The translations under genes and the position numbers were made by a program. A DNA stretch of 64,000 nucleotides, taken from Deltaproteobacteria bacterium RBG_13_43_22 (lineage in GTDB: Bacteria; Desulfobacterota; RBG-13-43-22). The stretch is taken from contig MGQB01000015.1 of the NCBI GenBank assembly GCA_001797675.1, positions 1 to 64,000 on the forward strand, written 5' to 3'. Shown here in pieces: positions 1-7,425 of the stretch (the stretch's first letter is position 1; the number at the start of each line of letters is the position of its first letter). Under the pieces are notes generated by a model. The model was not told the DNA's origin. It did not search any database and was given only the letters and a program-made list of their open reading frames with translations.

Positions 1-108
1 TCCAATTTGTCGATCAAACTTGGCCTATCGATTCCATCGGTCAGTGTGTCGGTAAGACGTGGTCAAAGGATCGCAGAGGAGAATGAGTTTACTTTATTGG
101 CAAGTTAA
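1..108 (+). CDS. C-terminal end of an unidentified gene (partial)
   Basis: A frame open from the first base runs 35 codons to a TAA at 106-108. The encoded tail is polar and matches nothing I recognise. The stop lies three bases before an attC-like box, the same arrangement as the other cassette genes in this window, which is the main reason to think it is real. The gene begins outside the window. Confidence 0.35.
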   Translation, partial: SNLSIKLGLSIPSVSVSVRRGQRIAEENEFTLLAS

Positions 109-110
109 TA

Positions 111-164
111 AGTTAACAGCGTCCCCGTTTACAACTGTCGCCCGGTGAACAGGGGCGTTATGTG
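111..164 (+). repeat. attC-like recombination site (cassette boundary)
   Basis: An imperfect fold begins with AGTTAAC (111-117) and ends with GTTATGTG (157-164). The arms AAC..CG.CCCC and GGGGCGTT pair, and GTTTAC/GTGAAC pair inside. Integron attC sites have this layout: an AAC box, an imperfect stem with extrahelical bases, then a GTT box. The 3' box is the exact reverse complement of CACATAAC, found at 822-829 and 47991-47998. The call is inferred from layout and shared boxes. Confidence 0.45.
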
Positions 165-174
165 GGAATCACAC

Positions 175-828
175 ATGAATAGAAAAATCGTAACGCCAGA
201 AATACAAGCATATATACTTCTTAAAGCTCGTAGAAGATGTTGTATTTGCTTCGGTTTGAACAGAGACACTTCGATCAAGCAGGGCCAAATTGCACATCTT
301 GATGGCGACCCATCTAATAATGCTGAGACTAATTTAGCGTTCCTTTGCTTCGATCATCATGACCAATATGACAGTACAACCCGCCAAAGTAAAAATTTCA
401 CGAAAATAGAGGTCCTTCAATTTAAAGAAGAACTGATTAAATCTATTAATATGGCTTTTTCCGGGCCTGTATTTTTTGGTGAGGCGACCGATTTAGGAGC
501 AGATTCTATAACCGGGCACTATATCCGAGATGGAAAATATGAAAGTGCTGAAATCAAAGTTAAGCGTTTGCCTGATGATAAATATCATATAGAAGGCATA
601 GCACTTTGGGGAACGGATAGAGAGCATGGACCTAATATCGGTGATTTGAACTTCGTTGCTGAACTTCACGATAATCAGATAAATTTCACTTGGAGGGCTC
701 CCGGACGAGAGCCTTATAAAGTATTATTAAAATTTAAAAATGGGAAGCTCATCATTACTGAAAAGAATTGGGTGGGTATTTTTGGTATGAACGTTGCTTT
801 TCAAGGTGAGTATCAAAAAGCCACATAA
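175..828 (+). CDS. HNH endonuclease-like protein
   Basis: This 217-residue protein has an N-terminal treble-clef/HNH-like module: a Cys-rich knuckle (CCIC, near residues 22-25), then IAHLDGD, an Asn-containing segment (NNAETNL) and LCFDHHDQYD. These fit the Cys/His-Asn-His layout of HNH nucleases. The C-terminal ~120 residues are beta-rich and unrecognised. In-frame starts exist at 145 (GTG), 160 and 175. The GTT box of the upstream attC-like site is at 157-164, so a start inside the cassette must be 160 or later, and 175 is preferred. The stop codon lies inside the next attC box (CACATAAC). DNA cleavage is inferred; it could be a restriction or defence effector. Confidence 0.6.
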   Translation: MNRKIVTPEIQAYILLKARRRCCICFGLNRDTSIKQGQIAHLDGDPSNNAETNLAFLCFDHHDQYDSTTRQSKNFTKIEVLQFKEELIKSINMAFSGPVFFGEATDLGADSITGHYIRDGKYESAEIKVKRLPDDKYHIEGIALWGTDREHGPNIGDLNFVAELHDNQINFTWRAPGREPYKVLLKFKNGKLIITEKNWVGIFGMNVAFQGEYQKAT

Positions 829-890
829 CCATGAGCTGTTGGCGGACTCGGGCCAAAAAGCGGCCCTTGCCGCAAAGCCCAATCGTTACC
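822..890 (+). repeat. attC-like recombination site
   Basis: The site begins with CACATAAC (822-829), which overlaps the stop codon of the HNH-like gene, and ends with a GTTACC box (885-890). Inside, GGGC..GCCC encloses a second stem GCGG..CCGC. The first box is identical to the one at 47991-47998, 47 kb away. Layout and sharing support an integron-type cassette boundary. Confidence 0.5.
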
Positions 891-904
891 AGAAAGAACA
901 TCAT

Positions 905-1729
905 ATGGAATTCAAAGATAAATTCATTGGCTTTATCGATATTCTCGGCTTCAAGAACATGGTAGAAGTTGCCGAGGCTGGGACTGGTATGGCCTTAAAG
1001 GAACTTCTTGAAGCTCTTAAACATCTGGGAGAACCTGAAGATAAGGAAAAATTCAAAAAGTATGGACCAACCACCTGCCCGCAGAGCCAATATCTACAAA
1101 GAGACCTCGACTTCCAGTTAAAGCAAATTTCTGACTGCGTAATCGTATCTAGTGAAGTCTCACCAGCAGGAGTGATTAATTTAGTGCAACATTGCTGGGG
1201 AGCAGTGATTATGCTGTTAACTAAGGGATTTATGTGCCGAGGTTACATTACCCGTGGCCTCATTTATCACACTGAAGATCAGGTCATTGGCTCTGGATAC
1301 CAGAAAGCATATGGTAAAGAATCTCACGTAACTGCGTTTAAACGAAGTGCTGATGAGAGAGGAACTCCGTTCGTCGAAGTCGATCAAGTGATTTGCGACT
1401 ATATAGCAACTTACACTGATTCGTGCGTTAAAAAAATGTTTTCACGATATGTAAAAACTGATGGTGAAGTCACAGCACTGTTTCCGTTCCAACGTTTGTC
1501 GCACTCCTTTGTAATTGGTGGTTTTGGGTTACCTCCCTTTGATCCTGAAAAGGAGAGGCGGTCTAATCATAATGTGCGGATCATGCTTCAAAATTGTAAG
1601 GAACAAGTTGTAGCACTTGTTGACAAATCTAATCCCAACGCGATGATCAAAGCAGAGCATTACCTTGCAGCTTTGGATGCTCAGCTTGAAGTGTGTTTAA
1701 AGACTGATAAATTTATAGCTATGCTGTGA
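905..1729 (+). CDS. class III nucleotidyl cyclase-like protein
   Basis: This 274-residue soluble protein starts at ATG 905, downstream of the attC-like GTT box. FIDILGF near residues 9-15 resembles the first metal-binding Asp motif of class III cyclases. ISDCVIVSS near 75-83 resembles the second (Gly/Ser-Asp). RGYITRGLIYH (112-122) and IGSGYQKAYGKES (128-140) follow the order seen in cyclase catalytic domains. No membrane or sensor domain is visible, so it is a minimal catalytic unit. The family is inferred from motif order only. Activity could be cyclase, polymerase-like or lost. Its place in a cassette next to an HNH-like gene suggests an accessory or defence role. Confidence 0.45.
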   Translation: MEFKDKFIGFIDILGFKNMVEVAEAGTGMALKELLEALKHLGEPEDKEKFKKYGPTTCPQSQYLQRDLDFQLKQISDCVIVSSEVSPAGVINLVQHCWGAVIMLLTKGFMCRGYITRGLIYHTEDQVIGSGYQKAYGKESHVTAFKRSADERGTPFVEVDQVICDYIATYTDSCVKKMFSRYVKTDGEVTALFPFQRLSHSFVIGGFGLPPFDPEKERRSNHNVRIMLQNCKEQVVALVDKSNPNAMIKAEHYLAALDAQLEVCLKTDKFIAML

Positions 1730-1823
1730 TCTCCTTTTCCGTCGTGTTTCTCGGAGGGGACGTTGTTTCTCAATTGACTTAAAAAAATTTCCAAAATCCT
1801 AAATTTCGATTCTCCCGGATTCC

Positions 1824-4800
1824 TTATTTGGCCCTGGGCTGGCGATAATACCACTGGAGTTGATCAGGAGTGCTTTCCTCGTCGATATTCTCTAAAGCGA
1901 CCGCTCCTTTTCCCCGTCCAGGCGGCAGGAGTTCCTTAAGCTTCCACTGTCCGTCCAACCGGCCAAAAGTCCAATACTCTTCAAAGGGAGTTACATAAGC
2001 TTCTTCTCTGATAACCATCTCACCCTTTCGGATGATCTGCTGGGCATGAGCGCTGATTCTCACGGTAAATTCATCCTGAGTATTATCCGCATAATTGCGC
2101 ACCAGGAGGAGTTCCACCTTTCGGACACAGAGGTTGCGGTATTCGCCGACGTATCCACCCTCTTTCCATTTAACTAATTGGGTTCGCAGATTTTCGGAAA
2201 CATTGGGGAATAAATCTTCCATGGGTATTTTTCCCGGATCTCCCGCCTCCCGAGCCAGGTAAACATTTAAAAAGATCCGGCGGGCTCTTTCGAGCATCTG
2301 ATTGCGATCCCAGAGCTTGTCGGTTTGGGACAGGAAATTCAACATTCGGTCGATGCGGGTGGCCTTTTGCTCGACCTCCTTTTCCAGCCAGGGGCCGGCC
2401 TCCCCTTTTGGAGCGGCTTTTTCGCCATAGATCCCCTTCAGGGTATCGTCGGTCAGCATCTCGGCAAAGTTATCTTCTTTCAGCACATCCGATTCCCCGG
2501 CCTGCTCGATCTCCCGCAGCAACCAGCGACCATCCATCATTTGGAAGGTCCAGAACTCCTGAAAACGGGCCGGGGTCTGATCTCCCCGCAGGAACTTTCC
2601 TGTGCGGTCGTCTAAGTAGTAGTCTCGGGCCAAGGCGGTAATGAAGGCAGTGAATTCCCTCTGGGTGGTCTTTTCGGTATAGCGGACATTCACCAGATCG
2701 ATCTGTTCTATCTTGAGATCGTCGATCCGGTTGATCTCGTGATTCCGGATCAATCCCTGGAGCTGGGACGTATGTTGGGTAAAAAGGTTGGGCATCAACA
2801 GGGTGCCCATAGGGCCGTATTCCCGCTTGCCCCAACATTCCTGCAATTTCTTAAATGTGGTTTCAGCCAGCTTACGAAGTTCCGCCGGTGCTACGGCTGA
2901 ATCCTGTTGACTGAGAAAGGCAAGCAATTTCTCGGTCTTTTCCGCCTTGGGAATGATTCGGTTACGGGGATAAACGAAGTCCAGGTTTTCGGCCTTACTT
3001 TTTATGGCTTTTGAAGCGGAGGAAGCAATAACGGCGATGATGATAATAAAGAAGATGATGACAAAGAAAAAAACAAAAAGAAATTGAAAAAAGGAAAGAT
3101 CTCCACCGCTGCCTCCGGAAGAAGAACGGGAACTTGAGCTGTGGAAACCGCCTCCGCCTTTGTTGTGGGTCAAAAAGCCCGCGGCCAGAAAGGTGTTTGG
3201 CCATTCAACGCTGAGGTTATATACCGGAAGTTCCCGTTCCTCCCGGGTAATCTTTATAACGGTGGCGGGTTGGAGGACACCTTCCTTCCAGACGAGCACC
3301 TTTTGACCGGGTTGAAGTTGTCCGGCCAGAATAAAATCTCCATCCATACAGCCCATGGGGTGATCGGCAGTGGTTCGTAAAGAACCGGCATCGGTAACCA
3401 GATTGAGAACAAGGGCCTGGGTCCTGAATAGTTTCTTAACCCGCGAAGGAATGATCTTCCCCTGGGGGTCCACGGCCAGCACCGTGTTTCCCGGAATGAG
3501 TTTTTCAATGGAGATTGCACCTTGAGGTGTATTGATGGGCGTACCTGCAGTTAGGCATCCTCCCCCCTTGTTGTGGACAAGAAAACCTTCAGCGATAAAG
3601 GTGTGCGGCCTATCGACCTCCAGATTAAAAACCAGCCCCTGGCCGGCGGTGTAATGTATTCCACGAATCTTCTCCTTGATCAGGCGGCCGTTGTCCCACC
3701 GATTGATAAGATCTCCGGCCTGGAGGTCCCCGACCTGCCGGAATCTCCCTTCTCCAATACTGACGGGGTGGTCCCTGGTAGCCAGAAAACTCCCTTCCCT
3801 GGTTTCAACCTTCATTAGAGGATTTCGATTGATAAAGATGGTTTTAACCTGGGTTCGAACGGTATGTCCCTGGGCATCAACCCCCAGGACTTCATCACCG
3901 GCAGCTAATTGCTCAATGGTTTTTCTCCCCTGCGGTGTGGTAATAGTGGTCCCGGTTGGAAAGCATCCTCCGCCTTTGTTATGGACCGCCAGGCCGTGAG
4001 CAAAGAAAGTATTGGGCTGATCGGTCTGGAGATTATAAACCCGAGTCTTCTGATGAATCCTTTCCATGGAGATGATTCGCTGTTCCGTCAGCCATTTTCC
4101 ATCAAAGGCCATCACGGTATCCCCTATTTTTAAGGCCTCGACTGTCTTAAATTTCCCCTGGCCCACATAGAAAGGATGCTCCTCGGTCACACGAAGGGTG
4201 GCCCGGTCGGTTTTCATCAGAAGATATTCCTCCACCTCGTGCTTAATGATGGATCGGGCTTTGGTGGAGACTAAGTGGCCGTCAGGGTTAAAGGCCCAAA
4301 GTAAATCGCCCGGCCTAACGGCGCTGATCTTTGTTTCACGGCCGTTGGCCATCAGGATTGGACTGTCGGGTAAAAAACAGCCCTTGTTATGCAGGACAAA
4401 ATTTCCGGCAATAAAGGTCCCCCCCGGGCTGACCAATAGATTATATGCCGGGCTTTTGCCAGCCAAATTTCGGATGGACTGGACCTGGCTGGGCACCAGT
4501 CTTTTTCCTTTGATAAAAAAAACCGTTCGCCCTGGAACCAGTTGAGCGGCCTGAAGGTATTCTCCAGGGGCCGTCATCACCGGATGTTCCGGGGTAATCC
4601 TCAGACGGGCTTCCCCGGTGGAAATTTCCAAGTATTTTTCGGGTTGCACATTTATAACCGCCCGAACCGTGGCTTCTTTTAATTTTCCCCCGGAAATACC
4701 CCAAACCCGGTCGTCTGTTTTAAGCTTTTCAATGGCGATCAAGCCTTTCGGAGTCAGAACCGGCGTACCCTCTTCCAGACATCCTCCGCCGCCCCGAGCC

Positions 4801-4868
4801 CAGGAAAGAACCGGAAAAATCGATATCAAAACCAAACCTGCCAATCCGAAAAGCTTTTTCATACGCAC
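1824..4868 (-). CDS. exported protein with four tandem Hint (intein-like) domains, a membrane helix and Tim44-like domains
   Basis: This 1014-residue protein has a signal peptide (1-24), then four Hint-type domains at about 30-161, 164-297, 302-433 and 438-569. The first three open with Cys after a Gly-rich linker and the fourth with Cys438. Each holds a TxxHP motif (His95, His231, His367, His503) and each ends in His-Asn followed by Lys-Gly. Inteins need Cys/Ser/Thr after the Asn, so canonical splicing is not expected. The layout fits bacterial intein-like (BIL) domains, which can cleave or transfer peptides. A Ser/Gly-rich stretch (575-590) leads to a membrane helix (593-616), then two Tim44/NTF2-like modules (about 640-790 and 840-990), each with an (E)xWTF..DG.W.L signature. 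It is the last gene after lemA and a DUF350 gene. The cleavage role is inferred. Confidence 0.8.
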   Translation of the reverse strand: MRMKKLFGLAGLVLISIFPVLSWARGGGGCLEEGTPVLTPKGLIAIEKLKTDDRVWGISGGKLKEATVRAVINVQPEKYLEISTGEARLRITPEHPVMTAPGEYLQAAQLVPGRTVFFIKGKRLVPSQVQSIRNLAGKSPAYNLLVSPGGTFIAGNFVLHNKGCFLPDSPILMANGRETKISAVRPGDLLWAFNPDGHLVSTKARSIIKHEVEEYLLMKTDRATLRVTEEHPFYVGQGKFKTVEALKIGDTVMAFDGKWLTEQRIISMERIHQKTRVYNLQTDQPNTFFAHGLAVHNKGGGCFPTGTTITTPQGRKTIEQLAAGDEVLGVDAQGHTVRTQVKTIFINRNPLMKVETREGSFLATRDHPVSIGEGRFRQVGDLQAGDLINRWDNGRLIKEKIRGIHYTAGQGLVFNLEVDRPHTFIAEGFLVHNKGGGCLTAGTPINTPQGAISIEKLIPGNTVLAVDPQGKIIPSRVKKLFRTQALVLNLVTDAGSLRTTADHPMGCMDGDFILAGQLQPGQKVLVWKEGVLQPATVIKITREERELPVYNLSVEWPNTFLAAGFLTHNKGGGGFHSSSSRSSSGGSGGDLSFFQFLFVFFFVIIFFIIIIAVIASSASKAIKSKAENLDFVYPRNRIIPKAEKTEKLLAFLSQQDSAVAPAELRKLAETTFKKLQECWGKREYGPMGTLLMPNLFTQHTSQLQGLIRNHEINRIDDLKIEQIDLVNVRYTEKTTQREFTAFITALARDYYLDDRTGKFLRGDQTPARFQEFWTFQMMDGRWLLREIEQAGESDVLKEDNFAEMLTDDTLKGIYGEKAAPKGEAGPWLEKEVEQKATRIDRMLNFLSQTDKLWDRNQMLERARRIFLNVYLAREAGDPGKIPMEDLFPNVSENLRTQLVKWKEGGYVGEYRNLCVRKVELLLVRNYADNTQDEFTVRISAHAQQIIRKGEMVIREEAYVTPFEEYWTFGRLDGQWKLKELLPPGRGKGAVALENIDEESTPDQLQWYYRQPRAK

Positions 4869-4924
4869 CTTCCACCTTCTATCGGCACCCTGATTAAATC
4901 CCTGATCCTTGACCCTTGATTTTT

Positions 4925-5194
4925 CTAATGCAAGGCCGCAATAATCCCGCCCAACACAGCTGCAGCCACGACGATGCTGATTCCCAGAATGGCTGATCCC
5001 ACGACGCGGCCGAAGTATTCCCCGACCGCTGAATTACCGCGGGCTATTTCCTTTTGTTCGTCGATGTTTGGGGTCAGGCGATTGATGAGCGCCGGAAGGA
5101 CGAGTGAAGAGGCGATCACCAGGATTATCCCGATTACCGCTCCAACGATTGAAAAAATCAAAGACCAGCCTATGTTATAGAGTGTTTCTACCAT
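4925..5194 (-). CDS. DUF350 family membrane protein
   Basis: This 89-residue protein has two hydrophobic segments (about 8-36 and 64-88) separated by LTPNIDEQKEIARGNSAV. The LTP..DE..EI..GN pattern between helices is typical of DUF350 proteins, whose function is unknown. It lies 56 bases upstream of the Hint-Tim44 gene on the same strand and downstream of lemA, with a mobile repeat in between, so the three may form one transcription unit. Confidence 0.7.
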   Translation of the reverse strand: MVETLYNIGWSLIFSIVGAVIGIILVIASSLVLPALINRLTPNIDEQKEIARGNSAVGEYFGRVVGSAILGISIVVAAAVLGGIIAALH

Positions 5195-5244
5195 AATAAC
5201 CTCCCTTCCCTTGCAATAATTGGATTATCCTTGCTTCCGCATTC

Positions 5245-5686
5245 TTAAGGGTCTCAAAATAATATTGACAGTAAAAGGACCGGGGGTATCTTATTTTTGG
5301 GGTTGTCCACCCCAACGCCATGAGCTTCTTTGCCGGGCCAAATATATTAACTAAGTCTGAAGTAGGCCTACACCTAAGCTCGAAATCCCGCCGACGGCGG
5401 GACTGGACGGGCTGGGATAGGGCGACAAGTTACCCTTTGGACAATCCCCAAAAATAAGATACCCCCGGTCCTATCTAATGCAAGCCCTTCATTCTCATGT
5501 CAAGTCTCATATGAGAGATAACCTCGAAAAAAGTCAAAAACCGACTTTTCGCGAGGCGGGAAAGGGCTTCCCCTCTCCCGCCACTTGAAGTAAATTCAAG
5601 TGGTTCCACCTTCACCCCAGGCCGGGACTTAATCGTCCTCGGCCTGTCGATGGACTTTTTACGAGTCCATCTTATGAGACCCTTAA
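5245..5686 (-). mobile_element. MITE-like element, long copy with nested insertion
   Basis: The 442-base stretch is bounded by TTAAGGGTCTC (5245-5255) and its exact reverse complement GAGACCCTTAA (5676-5686). The same ends and the adjoining AAAATAATATTGAC recur at 9266-9363 in a 98-base copy. Inside is a 32-base foldback arm (5277-5308) paired with 5439-5471, and a second element with ends CTCGAAAAAAGTC (5523-5535) and GACTTTTTACGAG (5653-5665). No protein is encoded, so mobility would depend on a transposase elsewhere. Confidence 0.65.
5277..5471. repeat. long foldback inverted repeat
   Basis: The left arm 5277-5308 and right arm 5439-5471 are reverse complements apart from one inserted base, 32 against 33 bases. 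The loop of about 130 bases contains the palindrome TCCCGCC-GAC-GGCGGGA at 5386-5402. It is nested in the longer repeat, between the lemA and DUF350 genes, and could form a stable RNA hairpin if transcribed. Confidence 0.75.
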
Positions 5687-5736
5687 TAGCGATCCTTTGG
5701 GGAAATTTCCATTATCTTTCTGTCATCCAACTCTTT

Positions 5737-6294
5737 TTAAAACTTCACCTGAGGGGTTGCCCGATCCCCAGCGGACTCAACCTCAAAGAACGGCTCCACT
5801 TTAAACCCGAAAATATTGGCTACGATGTTGCTCGGGAACATCTCCACCTTGTTTTTGTATTGCTTGGCCATATCGTTGTAAAATTGTCGGGAGAAACCGA
5901 TCTTGTTCTCTGTATTGGCCAGTTCTTCCTGCAAGGCCAAAAAGTTCTGGTTGGCCTTGAGATCCGGATAGGACTCGGCCACAGCAAATAGTGATCGCAG
6001 GGCTGTGGTCAGTGCATTTTCAACCTTGGCCCGCTCTTCAGCATTACCGCTGAAGTCAATGGCCTGCTGCCTGGCCTGAACGACCGCCTCTAAAGTCTGT
6101 CGTTCATGTCCGGCATAGCCCTTGACCGTCTCTATCAGGTTGGGGATCAGATCATATCGACGTTTAAGTTGCACATCAATGGAACTCCAGGCGCTCTTGA
6201 CCTCGTTCCGCCCGCGAACCAAGGCGTTGTAAGGGGCAATCACCAGCAAACCCAGGACAACAACTAAAATAAAAATCACCAATAAAGTCACCAT
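5737..6294 (-). CDS. lemA: LemA family protein
   Basis: This 185-residue protein is the usual LemA length. It has one N-terminal membrane helix (about 2-22), then the characteristic APYNALVRGRNEVKSAWSSI segment and a long helical domain with LKRRYDLIPNL and a conserved GYAGHE. LemA proteins are membrane-anchored helical bundles of uncertain function. They often neighbour genes for exported proteins with Gly/Ser-rich stretches and one membrane helix, and that is what lies downstream here (DUF350, then the Hint-Tim44 protein). Confidence 0.9.
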   Translation of the reverse strand: MVTLLVIFILVVVLGLLVIAPYNALVRGRNEVKSAWSSIDVQLKRRYDLIPNLIETVKGYAGHERQTLEAVVQARQQAIDFSGNAEERAKVENALTTALRSLFAVAESYPDLKANQNFLALQEELANTENKIGFSRQFYNDMAKQYKNKVEMFPSNIVANIFGFKVEPFFEVESAGDRATPQVKF

Positions 6295-6685
6295 GATCCC
6301 TCCTCATTTTTGTTACTTAATAATGTTCGAAGATTCCAGGATTCAGACGCTCGGACCGGTCGGACGGCTCGATACGGCTCCTGAATGGGAGCTTTTTGCT
6401 AAGGTCGGCCAAGCCGACCGTATTGTCGAGCTTTTGAAGAGGCTCCCCCCCCGGGAGCCGGGGGGCCGAAAGACCGACCTAAAAATGAAACCCCCATTCA
6501 GGGGCCGATCCGCCGAGCTATAGAAAAGGTTCCCCACCGGGGAACCGCCTGGTTTTCTTTTCAACGCTTCTCGCATGAATCCCGGAACATTATCCTCCTT
6601 AAATCCATATTTAAGCCTCGTCATATTTTTAATGCAGAATTGCGTCGACACCTTACTTATTTAATCCTCTTGCTCCCAATTCATA
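6295..6685. other. intergenic region with inverted repeat
   Basis: No convincing gene is present. TAATGTTC at 6321-6328 is matched by GAACATTA at 6585-6592, and GGATTCA near 6339 by TGAATCC near 6576, so the region is loosely bounded by inverted ends like the other MITE-like repeats here. GGTTCCCC/GGGGAAC forms a small hairpin near 6530. Confidence 0.4.
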
Positions 6686-7423
6686 TTAGACGGAAGAACG
6701 AACCACGAATTGATATACAATTCGAATAACCTGCCTCCTGGCTTGTAAAAACCGGGGTTCCCGGAAACCGTGGCGCCAGGTCATTTTGGAGAGATCGTCT
6801 GAAACGATTAATAATGCGGCCGCTTCGATCCCTCGAAAGGCACTGACGGTAAAGACAGCCGAAGTCTCCATGTCCACCCCCAGCACCCCCTGGGATTGAA
6901 ACGTCCTGACCTTAGCAATGGTTTCCCGGTATGGGGCGTCGGTGGTCCAGACCGGCCCTTGATTGAATGACAAACCTTCCTCTTTCAAGGCCGTTTTTAT
7001 ATCCCGAAGCAGGGAAAAAGAAGGTCTGGAACGCATTTCATTGGAGTAATGTCGGGAAGTCCCCTCTTCACTGACGGCCTCATCCGGCAGGATAAGATCC
7101 CCTGGGGACAAACCCGGGGATAGCCCTCCGACCCAACCCAGAAGGATGACACGCCGGGCACCCAGGGCGATCAGCTTTTCTAAAATCATAACCGCCTGGG
7201 GGGCTCCAACCGCCGGACCGGCTATTCCGATTGTTCTCCGGGAATCCCTGAGTTGAAAAACCCGCAAGAGATTATTTTTAAAACAAGGGGACCCGGCTTG
7301 CCCGAAGAGCCTGGCCATCCGCTGTAAATCCCCGGGAAGGGGGATCAGCAGGGCCTGTGCATCAATACCGGGTTCAGAACGGGATTTTTTAGGGTTGATC
7401 AAGCAAGGGGAAAGATCCGCCAT
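6686..7423 (-). CDS. nucleoside phosphorylase (PNP/UDP family)
   Basis: This 245-residue protein belongs to the NP-I phosphorylase fold. It has a Gly-rich phosphate-binding area (GIAGPAVGAPQA, about 66-77), a conserved core LGWVGGL (94-100), and the purine/ribose signature GVDMETSAV near 184-192 with the Met-Glu pair that contacts ribose. An SDD near 209 fits the base-binding Asp position. It would cleave a nucleoside or methylthioadenosine/S-adenosylhomocysteine-type substrate; which one cannot be told. It follows recN by two bases and is probably cotranscribed. Confidence 0.75.
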   Translation of the reverse strand: MADLSPCLINPKKSRSEPGIDAQALLIPLPGDLQRMARLFGQAGSPCFKNNLLRVFQLRDSRRTIGIAGPAVGAPQAVMILEKLIALGARRVILLGWVGGLSPGLSPGDLILPDEAVSEEGTSRHYSNEMRSRPSFSLLRDIKTALKEEGLSFNQGPVWTTDAPYRETIAKVRTFQSQGVLGVDMETSAVFTVSAFRGIEAAALLIVSDDLSKMTWRHGFREPRFLQARRQVIRIVYQFVVRSSV

Positions 7424-7425
7424 GG

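Noticed and set aside
3162-4781. Canonical protein-splicing inteins
   Set aside because: Each Hint-like unit ends His-Asn-Lys, lacking the Cys/Ser/Thr needed after the Asn; no single extein gene is restored by removing them.
6293-6651. Two overlapping frames on opposite strands next to lemA
   Set aside because: Both are low-complexity (Gly/Pro/Arg/Ser), coincide with inverted-repeat sequence and lack ribosome sites.
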